A stretch of 64,000 bases of DNA from Psococerastis gibbosa (Eukaryota > Arthropoda > Insecta > Psocodea > Psocidae): assembly GCA_963971405.1 (NCBI GenBank), contig OZ020484.1, positions 1 to 64,000 of the forward strand, given 5' to 3'. The translations under genes were made by a program, and so were the position numbers. Shown here piece by piece: positions 32,759-42,563 of the stretch. The first letter of the stretch is position 1. Every line of letters starts with the position of its first letter. The notes under the pieces are model-generated. The model saw only the letters and a list, made by a program, of their open reading frames with translations. It did not search any database and had not been told where the DNA came from.

Positions 32759-33682
32759 AAAGAACCGGTCGTCCGAGTTTACTCTATCATTAGTAGATAG
32801 ATAATATGAGTGATATAATAGTAAATAATTTGCCTATTGTTAAATTTCGGATCCCTCAATATTCCCATCGCCGTAGCCACAAACTTTTTCGGGGGGGGGG
32901 GGGGGGGAGGTGAGGTAACCTAAATATATTGTATGTATAACTCCATTCTATTCAGTATGCGCTGAAAAGATTTTCTGGGGGGGGGGGGGGTCCGGATCCC
33001 CTGGAACCCCCCTGGCTACTGCCTTGGATGTTTCCTATCCCAAAGCACTGAATTGATCGATGGGATTTCATATCCTATAATGGGCAGACGAATACATTAC
33101 AGCATAGTAATACTGGCAGGGTACGCAATGCATTGAAGCTTGAATTTTCCATAATTTATTCAAAAAATAATTTATGCACAAAACCAAACCTTTTTTTGGG
33201 AAAGCAACCTGTTCGGTTTTGCTACTCTATTTAACACCGAAAACATTTCTGCAGAAAAATTATTTTTATTCATTTCTGATGTAAATTTAGTTATTTTTAT
33301 TTTTTTACCTCCAGAAGCAAATTTACAAGATGCAAGCGTTTTGTTAACATAAATAAGAAACAGTGACGAACACAGTATATATATGTGAATTTAAAAGAAA
33401 TCGTTTGAGACATTTTTGAGAAATAATTTTTTAGCCTTTTTTTTAGTTTTTTGAGTTAGCTCAACAAAAGAAAATATTCCAATTTTTTTGAACCAACAAG
33501 TCAATTTTCATCCAAATCCACCGAGTAGTTTGCCCGCAAACCGACGAACACACAGACAGACAAACATTTTGGGTTTCAGGAACCTCAAAACGTGTAAATC
33601 CGTTGAAATCTCGGAATCGAAAATTTTGACCATCACAAAGCTTTCCTTATACTGTGTATAAATTGAAAAGCTATAAATAGGA
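32759..33682 (-). mobile_element. HINE, full length, carrying a hAT-like MITE (copy O)
   Basis: The plus strand starts AGAACCGGT and a decayed hairpin. It has the conserved blocks and a GACAGACAAAC remnant near 33555, and it ends TATAAATTGAAAAGC. It sits inside repeat Y. A 161-bp MITE lies at 32866-33026. Confidence 0.75.
32866..33026. mobile_element. hAT-like MITE, about 161 bp
   Basis: Ends CATCGCCGTAGCC and, from the right, CAAGGCAGTAGCC, like the ends of the 649-bp family. The interior is G-runs around a short unique core. The 8-bp flanks are only partly alike. Confidence 0.6.
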
Positions 33683-33780
33683 AAGCAATAATGTCCGAAA
33701 TCCATGGGGTCGATGGCATTAGACAAGAAACCAATAGGCCACTGTAAGTAGGCCTAGGTTCATAAAAAAAGTCTTTCAGG
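33683..33780 (+). repeat. Repeat Y (copy 3, right part)
   Basis: AATAATGTCCGAAATCCATG, then GGCCTAGGTTCATAAAAAAA and GTCTTTCAGG. A further end-fragment of Y lies at 61256-61325. Confidence 0.55.
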
Positions 33781-33787
33781 TCATTAT

Positions 33788-34595
33788 TGTTTTCCAATTT
33801 ATACGTAGTATAAGGAAAGCCAAATTTTCGATTCTGAGATTTCAACGGGATTGCACGATTTGAGGTCCCAGGAACCCAAAAAATGTGGTTTTTACGAAAT
33901 GCCTGTCTGTCTGTCGCTCTGTCTGTCTGTTCATCGATTTCCTGACAAACTACTCGGTCAATTATGATAAAATTAGGCATGTAGGTTCACGAAAATCATA
34001 CCTCGGGACCTTTTTTTTTGGCTAAATCAATTGGGGGGGGGGGGTTATTCTCAAAAAACTCCAAAAAACGTCCAAAAAAAGTAATTTCTCAAAAACAGCT
34101 CCAATGATTTCTTTTAAATTCCCATATATTGTAGTCGTTATTAATGTTGACAAAATGCGGGGGGTCGTTTGCCCTTTGATAGTTTGCTTCTGGGGGTAAA
34201 AAAATAAAAATAACTCAATTTTCATGAGAAATGATTAAAAAATAATTCTATCGATGATTTCTACCTTCAGGCATGTTTTAGGTGTTAAATTGAGTAACGA
34301 AACCGGACTTTTTTGTTCAAAAAATTGTTTTATTTTAATTTTAAAAAAGGTAGAAAATTCACGCTCAAATGCATTTGCCATTAATGCTGTGTGGTAATGT
34401 GTTGGTCTGACCTATCTATCTAGAATTTACCTCCCCTCCAGTGACGTCAGGAGGACGACCTCCCCCCCCCCCCCCCCCCCGAGATATCTGAAATTTAACC
34501 AAAGGAAAATTATTTACCATGAAATAACTCATTTTCTCTATCGACTAATTTTGATAAATTGGAAAGCTTGTTCGAGTAAACTCGGACCGGTTCTT
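33788..34595 (+). mobile_element. HINE, near full length (copy P)
   Basis: It starts TTGTTTTCCAATTTATACGT, with the GTCT block at 33903-33932, TGACGTCA near 34441 and a C-tract at 34462-34479. It ends AAATTGGAAAGCTTG, hairpin, ACCGGTTCTT. Confidence 0.85.
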
Positions 34596-35389
34596 ATTAC
34601 TTGTTACTGCAATATTGTATTTTGTTGTGAGAGAGCAATACACGAATCCAATTGAATTGCATTCTAGTAATCAATCAGAGAGTGTCACGGTAACCTACCT
34701 ACTGACCTATAATGTTTAGCTTTATAGTTAATAAAATATCAACATTCAATTAAGACCAATTTTGCCATTATTAAGGCTGTACAGCGCGTAATTAATGAAA
34801 TTGGTTAACACTTGTCACTATCGCACTAATACCAGTGCACCTGGAATTTGGATATAATCCCAGGCACACCTTAAAAGATTCACATATTGAACAGGAACAT
34901 TATTGAAACAGGAAAGTTAATTACATGATGAGCTCAATCTGCTGTTGGGTCGCGTGTTGCGGCCGTGTGCCTTCTATACGATTACATGTCTTTGACGGGA
35001 ATTGCGCTGCCATCTGGAGTTGACATTTTCCAATGTTATCAATTTGATAGACGGACAATAGACATTGGTTATTGTTTACTGAGATTAATAAAGGGATCTT
35101 CACAAAAGAAATTCAAAGGGACATTAATTGGATTAGGAAGTCTGTAATGACAAGTTTCTGTAATTTAGTTTTTTTTATAATCATATTTCAACAGGAAATG
35201 TTAATGAATTTATTAAAAATGGAATGGAATGCCATAACAAAAACCTTTTCATTACTTTATTCGTTTACAAAAGTCTCAGACATTAAATTATTCTATTCCA
35301 AGTTTTAGCTACCAACTACTTTTTGCACTGTTTCGTGTTATACGAGTAGTATATCGTATTACTAGAATTTTTGCTATTCCTAATTATAC
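34596..35389. other. Unassigned DNA
   Basis: The overlapping ORFs at 34921-35308 on both strands have no recognisable motif. Confidence 0.25.
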
Positions 35390-35640
35390 GAATTATTCAA
35401 TTTCGTGATTTCAACGGATTTCCATGTTTTGAGGTCAAACCTAGGTGCTAAATAGAGTAATTAAACTAATCCTGTTTCTTTCCCAAGGAAGGTTTTGATT
35501 TTGGAGAAAAAAAATATTTTTTGAATAAATTATGGATAATCCTCTCTAGACTTTGCAATTGCCTCATCGAATAAGTTAGTGCTTTAGAATAGGCAAAATC
35601 CACCCGAAATTTTACCCTAGGACTGATTTGGCAACCTTTC
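35390..35640 (+). mobile_element. HINE with large internal deletion
   Basis: GATTTCAACGGATTTCCATG and TTTTGAGGTC join directly to GTGCTAAATAGAGTAATTAA and on to AAATTATGGATAATCCTC. Everything between the GTCT block and the TTAAATAGAG block is gone. Confidence 0.55.
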
Positions 35641-37039
35641 TTTAGCAGATGAACCAAATGTCGAAATAACTCAAATAACCAGATTTAGGTCTGTTAAATG
35701 AGCCACACATCCCAAACCAAAACGTAATACAAAATAAGGAACGCCTTACAGGTTATTGGGTATCTTCAAAATACGAATACACTATAAAAGTAGGTAGCCA
35801 CCTGGAACATTTATGTTTATTGCATTTTTAACTTTTAGTGGATAGAACTGGTCATAAAGAAAATAAGGCTCGCGAGCCTCCCGTAGCCGGCCCCTGCCTA
35901 GGACAAACAATTTTATAGAAACCATTTTACGTGAAAACAACTTTCATAAAAAGTTGTTTTGCTCTTATAGATTTTCATGGAATACTGCAACCATAAAATA
36001 TTTGGTAATACGATGCCTCACCATACTTATTAGACTGGGTTGGACTTTGAAGGGACACAACCTCAAATTAAAACCAATTCATTAAGATGCAAGTTATTTA
36101 CATATAAATTCCCGAGTGACTAGGTACCTAGTTGTGCAAATTCAGGCTGAGTTAAACAAACTAACCTGCTTTGATTATCATACGACGAGACCTGAATCCG
36201 ACGGGAAGTCGCTACGTTGGAGAGTTTGCAATTTTATGTGCACAGGGTTACAAATTATTTATATTATTATTGTTAAACCTTACACAGTTAGTCTTTATCG
36301 TTGTTATTGAGTGATTCGTACACACCCGGGCATATTCTCCTAACAACAATTAGACGCACTGCACTTTTATTAATATAACTCTGAATACAATAGTCTTTGG
36401 CTTCATTTTAGTTCAATCCCCATATTATGAAACATCTCTCCCTGACAGCTTCTACATGAAATTGTTGTATAGCCAGTGAAAGTGTTATTTACCAACAGCG
36501 GCCCACACTCTATTGTCTTATTGTCTCCTGTACAACAATCAGCAACTTGGCCGAGAAGTGACTGCGTGACGAAACTTGATGGTCATGACGATTTGTCGTC
36601 GCAAATTCGCGGCTCATTTCTCATAGATTGTTTCAAAATGATTTTGTGTGACATCATGTTTCATGTCATAGTAACGGATTATGGAGATGACAGGTTTAAT
36701 CTATTAATTTATTGAATTTATTATGCCATGGCCATAGCTTGTGGAAACACAATGATTCCTGTTGACTGTTGATGTCAAGAGAATACAACTATGTGCACCA
36801 TTTTTAAAGATCAGCGAACTGCACACCCGAGTACAGATGGCCAAAGCTCAATCAAAACTTGAAATACTAATCCATACAAATTGGCATTAGTATGTGAGAA
36901 TGGGAGATTGATCAGTGTTAATGAGACAAATAGGCACTAAAAGCACGCATGTTTACATCATATACAGTATATAGGTACAATGCAATTTTCACAATCATAC
37001 GCCCTTATTTCACACAACCTTCATTTTGTTTAAAGCAGA
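35641..37039. other. Unassigned DNA
   Basis: Two short plus-strand ORFs (36116-36310 and 36476-36715) show no motif. No repeat is recognised. Confidence 0.25.
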
Positions 37040-37243
37040 TGGTTCTACACAGAAACAAAAAACGGCAAAAATTTCATTGAAGTCCACGAATCGACGACCA
37101 GAGCGACAGACTGACACAGTCATTTCGTTAACAAAATATTTTTGCTCCTGGGACCTCAAAACTTGTCATTCCGTTGAAATCTCGAAATCAAAAATTTGAA
37201 ATATAACAAACATTCCTTATACCTAATAACTCATAAATAGGAA
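37040..37243 (-). mobile_element. HINE 5' fragment
   Basis: On the minus strand it has CCTATTTATGAGTTATTAGG, ATTTCAACGGAATGACAAGT, TTTTGAGGTCCCAGGAGC and GTCAGTCTGTCGCTCTGGTC. The rest is missing. Confidence 0.6.
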
Positions 37244-37344
37244 AAAAAAATTGTTCAGTTGGGTAGTTGTGCTAACCTGGCGAAAAATATGAATAATGTC
37301 GTTAAACATCAAGTAAAGTATCTATAGTCAAAGTCAAGTACGTA

Positions 37345-37406
37345 GAATCCGCAATGTAGTCGTAAATAGGATGATAGAGATCGTGGGTTCGAGTCCCACC
37401 GGATTC
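37345..37406 (+). pseudogene. tRNA-like sequence, shortened to 62 nt
   Basis: GAATCCG at the 5' end pairs perfectly with CGGATTC at the 3' end as a 7-bp acceptor stem. The T arm is canonical: GTGGG-TTCGAGT-CCCAC. The middle is about 10 nt too short for a D arm plus anticodon arm, so no anticodon can be read. It is a tRNA pseudogene or the head of a SINE whose body would run 37407-37470. Confidence 0.6.
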
Positions 37407-37461
37407 AGGTTTTTCTTGATACTCTAGTTCGGATAAAATGTCCTAAGGAGCTTGCCGATGG

Positions 37462-37684
37462 CCATCTTCGTCTTCTTCTTCTTCTTTTAATGCCTCTTCT
37501 ATTGAAGATAGGCGATCATCACGCCAATTTGGACCTTGGATTAGCCTGCTCTACTGAAAAGGAAAGTCGTGCTCTTGCGAAACCACAGGTTTTTCACCCA
37601 GGATGTTCTTCTTCTGCCGGAGCCTTCTGTCCTATTCTATCTTTCCTTAGATTATTACATGCAGAAGGCGAATTTTCAGCTTAA
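37462..37684 (-). pseudogene. LINE ORF2 C-terminal fragment with GAA tail
   Basis: The minus strand reads GSGRRRTSWVKNLWFRKSTT, then LFSRAG and a stop, then SKVQIGVMIAYLQ with a second stop. This is the GxGRRRxSWLKNLR..G.S..LFR.A.....IA.MIANL tail typical of one arthropod LINE group. (GAA)n follows at about 37468-37486. Two or more stops are present and the copy is 5' truncated. Confidence 0.8.
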
Positions 37685-38804
37685 AGTCAATGTTGCGTTA
37701 AAATTGATATTGTAAGTAGTGGTCCATAGAACATACCCCCTTCCTTTTCATAAATGTTTCCGCATTAAAAATGGCCGCTACTGAATGTCCTTGATGTTAG
37801 CCCACACCGGCAATAAGCAACAATTGACAAGCTCAGTCGCTCAGACATGTCTACCATTGAACCGTCATTACGTCGACTAATCAAAGATCGTGTGGCAACA
37901 TATTTCTCATTCTTAATGTTGCACAGAATTATAAAATCATCGATTAAAATTTTTCTAAAATAAAAGTTCAGTTTTAAAAATTACTTCCGTTGTTTAGAAT
38001 CGAGGCAAAAGCCTTAAATTACACAAGTTTTCAACAGGTCCACTAAATCGGCCAAGTTGTCCCATTTACAAACAAGGTCGTGTTGACAAGTATTTTAAAA
38101 TTAACCAGTCCATTAATTGTTGGGCAGGAGGAATGACAATTTTTGGGTTAATTAGTGAAGCCTAGTTCTGGTAAGATATTTATGGTGTCCCTTGAGTTTT
38201 GGGTGCTTATGTACTGTAGGTGGGCTCATTGAATGATTTTACTACCAATTTGCCGCCTTTCGTTTCCTACTTGTTTTTTTTTTTTTTCATAAATATTCAT
38301 ATGGAGGAGTCTGTCCTGCTCTCCCGATTTTAATTTAACCCCGCTCTCTATATCAGTTTTTTGTATACCACAACAAGACCGAACCCAAGGGGTTCCCTCT
38401 CGAAAGAAGTCGTAGAACCACACAATTTTTCACCTAATTTCACCCGGGAATGACCACCGGACCCCCTGTTTGAGTCGTTTCGATAAGTCTCGGAGTTAAA
38501 AAAAGGTGTAACCTTAATTTATAATTATTCAAACATTTCCAATTATGTGAATTTTCTTTGGAATAATCTAAACATTACAGCTATTAAAATGTGAAAAACT
38601 TCACGATGCCCCCTGTGTGCACTAGTGTAAATCTAACCCTTACTGGGTTAATTGTGAGAGTGGGCCGCAAGGTCCAAAGTTCGCCCATATGGGAGACAAA
38701 GACAATTTTCTTTCTTTCTTTCTTCCTTTCCTTACTGCTACCAAAACCCCCACTATTCACTCCTAATTTATTAAAATATTAAAATTCCCTCTATTTGCAG
38801 GGTA
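37685..38804. other. Unassigned DNA
   Basis: AAGCAACAATTGACAAGCTC followed by AGTCGCTCAG (37816-37845) has a near-copy at 45038-45069. A (TTTC)n run lies near 38710. No gene is recognised. Confidence 0.3.
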
Positions 38805-38901
38805 TACAGGGTGATCCGGAGTAGTTGAACCACCCCATTTACTTCGTTATTATGGGAAATATTGGGGTGTGTTAAAAGGGTTGGTGTGAGTGCACCCTGT
38901 A
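38805..38901. mobile_element. Tc1/mariner-type MITE, 97 bp
   Basis: The inverted ends are TACAGGGTG and CACCCTGTA, each flanked by TA (38803-38804 and 38902-38903). A TA duplication with TACAGGGTG ends is typical of mariner-like elements. Too short to encode anything. Confidence 0.75.
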
Positions 38902-39921
38902 TAACACGTGTATAATTTTACTACTACATTTCGTGCAATTATTATTGTACCTAAGTACTATCATCGGAAGAGACTCCCTGCCATCTCTGGGTAGTACAGT
39001 ATCACATTTTGTAGGATATATTATTATTTATAAGTTTGTTAGCTGACATAGGTCACAGACCCTTTGAACAGCGTATAGACATTGAGTTCATTTTTATTAC
39101 ATTACATTTTAACTATTGTATTAGTTCACATCAGTCCATTTGGTTAAGTCGGCAAGCTTTGCGAACCGCACTATGACTGGAAGCTTGCTGCTCTTAATTG
39201 TTGTAGGATATAAATTGGATTCGATCTCTGCCACCATTGCACTTTTCTCATTTTTCCCCTAGGTAATGGTCAAAGCCAATCCCACTGAAGTAAAGGGCAA
39301 TCCAGCGCATGCCGCGAAATTGGAACAGAAAAATACGAACTGTTATTGGATTCCACTTTCGGTTAATTTACTTCCTATACAGATGTAATGATAAATGTTG
39401 CATCCCATGGGTGCGGGCAAGACAATTAAATAAAAACAAACTCTTCTTGTTACACCCACAAGGCGTTCTTAACGAAGATTTATATGTATTTCACGATGGT
39501 GGCGTGAACAACAGTGACAGTGGGGGGGGGGGGGGAAGGGGTGTTTTTGCGAGTGCCTTATTGCATACGATATTGATGCCCCCTCCACATTTGCCGAGTT
39601 TCTGTGCCGATACTGCATGCATTATTAACTTGACCGGCTGCTTCCTTTAATGGGCGAGATGGTGGGGAAGTGTCATTTTTTCCCGGGTCTTTTTAAAATG
39701 ATTATGTACTTTTGCATTATTTTGAAAAGTTTTTGATTGCGTGGGCGAGCTTTTTTAGTAAATCAGCATCTGGCTTTGATTTTGATTCCACTTTTTAAGT
39801 GTTGCAACGTTCAATTAATAACAATAAATCAATTCAAGTCAATATTCCAATTCCATTTCGTCATTGTGGAACAAATTAATGTTTTAGTCATTAGTCTTTC
39901 ATAGGAACTTGTTAGTTTCCT
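38902..39921. other. Unassigned DNA
   Basis: A G-run at about 39521-39534. No gene is recognised. Confidence 0.3.
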
Positions 39922-40027
39922 ACCGCGATTTAACCGTAGGACAATTATTTACTCTTATTTTATATCGTGGCAGCTATACTAATTGATAAATAGGAGAGCA
40001 TGTACGGGTTCACTCATATATGGTTCT
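39922..40027 (+). mobile_element. HINE 3' fragment, older subfamily
   Basis: GATTTAACCGTAGGACAATT, ATTGATAAATAGGAGAGCAT, then GTACGGGTTCACTCATATAT and GGTTCTT. Confidence 0.6.
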
Positions 40028-41619
40028 TTATTTAGATTGGATCTGAAATTTACTTATAAATCGATAGACATTGAATTGCTACAAATTCAAATTCCACCGG
40101 AAATATTGATTATAGTACCCATAAAGTCATGGCGTCGCCAAAAGTCGCAAGAATTATTTTTTAAAAAGGCTTATATTTAATAATTTTTCAGTACAATTAA
40201 CCTGTCTAAAACCAGCCAGTGTTACAAAAATGGCCTTGCCACCCCACCTGCCCGACTTGTCTGATATTGGACGATGTCTTTTGAGGGAACATATCTTAGA
40301 AAGAAATTTCCCTACGGTTCGTTACTTAATGAGTTGCGTTGTCTGGCCACATCCTGTTTCGAAATGTAGAAGCACATTTTTAATTATACCGTAGAAATAC
40401 CTGCAGGCTTCAACTCTAGCATCAGCACAAAAGAAAAATATACCGTACCTGTAAGTAACAACCCCAATGAATGTACGTTGACTGACGAGAATAAAAATGT
40501 ATTAATAACAAATGATGTTATTGAGTGTATGAGTGTCGTTGGTGGTTCGTGCCGTATCGTAGATATTCAAGGACAGTTCCGGTCCCATACACTCCTGGCA
40601 ATTCCCATATGACTGGAGCGAGTGCTTGCTTGTTCTGACTGGCTCTTGGCAATGGCAGCTTGCATGTACACCATCATTGAGACCATTTACCGTGACACAC
40701 AATGTGCTCATAGATAGTACATTTTAATTGTTTTCTTTACAAAGTCTAAAGAAATATGCATGGCAAGCAATACGTTTATAGCGATAAAAATCGAAGACAT
40801 TAAATAAATAGACCTCCCAGTTAATCACAAAATGTGACTCGTACCTGAGATGAACCAGGTAGGTCTCCTTGCCGATGAAGATGTAGCCCAATGCAGCGGG
40901 GGCACAGATAACATATCTAGAGATGGAGACCTGCTGGGCGCATATGTGTTGAGCATATGTGTGTGTTTTTCACGAAAAAGCACCTGGTAGGGGCCACGAT
41001 TCCCCAAGCCGTGACCCAACGGCCAGTGGTAGCTTCATTAACTCGAAAAAACAATGTTGTGTACTATATGGTACTATAATAGTACTCTTTAATTGTGATA
41101 CATTTTTGCCGTTGCTATTGTAGTATAGGGGATTCAGTTGGAACAAGCAAATTTAGTAGGTTTTGGTGGTAAATGTTGATGCACAAAATAAACTTTAGTT
41201 GGTTTGTTAGCTTCACGTGCGCGCAGGTAATGATGATGAATATAGTGCGTTCCTCATGTTCTTGTATTATCGTATTAGCGCGTGAAATAGATGTAAATCT
41301 AGTCATGAAGCCATATTTTGCAGTAGCTCGCTGAAACAGGCACCACCTCAATCAGCGAAGAAGACAGAAGCATCCCATCAAATTGCTCGCTGCAAACGAA
41401 AAAAAAAAAAAACAGATTGCCGGGTATTGGCCACCCTGGATGAGTTACATTATACCGAATCTAATGGTAAGACCGTGTGACGTCTAGCAGGGCAATCCAT
41501 CATGGGACATTCAGAAGTCTGGCTTAAATTACGCTGTAAAGAATCGCTTCAGTGTAGAACAGAATGCCACCGATGGTTTCTTCAGCAGACGAGACGGATA
41601 TTATGATGTTTCGTCTCGT
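40028..41619. other. Unassigned DNA with a short open frame
   Basis: A GC-richer patch at 40850-40990 holds a 46-codon plus frame (MNQVGLLADEDVAQCSGGTD...), too short to judge. Nothing else is recognised. Confidence 0.2.
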
Positions 41620-41815
41620 GGGTAGATGAGATCCAGAAGGGGCCACACGAATGTGAAAACCTTAATCGCCGGCCTAAGGTTTTTCCCTGGTGTCAGTGGC
41701 ACGGATCTTCATCTTCCAGGTGTTCCGGTCTTGGGTATCAACCTAGGCGAGGTCTTCCCTCACTTTCGTTTCAAGGGACATCCTCGATCGTCCTATAGGT
41801 CCCTAAAAGGGACAA
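41620..41815 (-). pseudogene. Probable LINE ORF2 extreme C-terminus
   Basis: The minus strand reads VREDLA, a stop, then DTQDRNTWKMKIRATDTREK and P with a stop. The D-x(2)-W-x(3)-IR pattern near a stop is common at the end of LINE ORF2 proteins. The evidence is short and no tail is seen. Confidence 0.4.
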
Positions 41816-41884
41816 AATTGAAAATCACCTCAACCTCAATTAAAAACCCCTTAAAACACAATTGGATATTCTGGAAAGAACAGA

Positions 41885-42563
41885 CCTATACATTGTAACA
41901 GTAGTGACAATGACAGGGCACGCAATGTATTGGAGCGTAAATTTTTCATAATTGCTTAAAAAAATATTTTTTGCACAGAACCAAATATTTTTTTTGGGAA
42001 AGCAACCTGTCCCGTCTTGTTATTCCATTAAACACCTAAAACATATCTGAAAGTGGAAATCATTGATAGAAAGGTTTCGCAGAAAAATAATTATTAGTCA
42101 TTTTTCATGAAAATTGATTTATTTTAATTTTTTACCCCCAGAAGCAAACTATCAAGGGGCAAGCGACCCATCACATTTTGTTGACATTAATAACGGCTAC
42201 AATATATATAAATTTAAAAGAAATCGTTGGAACCGTTTTTGAGAAATAATTTTTTTAAGCATTTTTTTTTTTTTTGCTTTTTGAGAATAAAACCCCCCAA
42301 ATTGAGTTAGCCCAAAATAAAAAAAATGGTTCTGAGGTATGATTTTTGTGAACCTACATACATGCTAAATTTCATCAAAATTGACCGAGTAGTTTGCCCG
42401 GAAATTGAAGAACAGACAGACAGAGCGACAGACACACATTTCGTAAAAACCACTTTTTTTGGTTCCTGGGACCTGAAAACGTGTAAATCCGTTGAAATCT
42501 CGGAGTCGAAAATTTTTACCATCACAAAGCTTTCCTTATACTACGTATAAATTGGAAAGCAAA
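41885..42563 (-). mobile_element. HINE, 3' truncated (copy R)
   Basis: On the minus strand it runs from TTGCTTTCCAATTTATACGT through GTGTGTCTGTCGCTCTGTCT to the AATGTATTGCGTGCCCTGTC block. The C-tract and hairpin are missing. The body is little diverged from the young copies. Confidence 0.8.

Noticed and set aside
37345-37406. Functional tRNA gene
   Set aside because: Only 62 nt long, with no room for both a D arm and an anticodon arm. No anticodon can be assigned.
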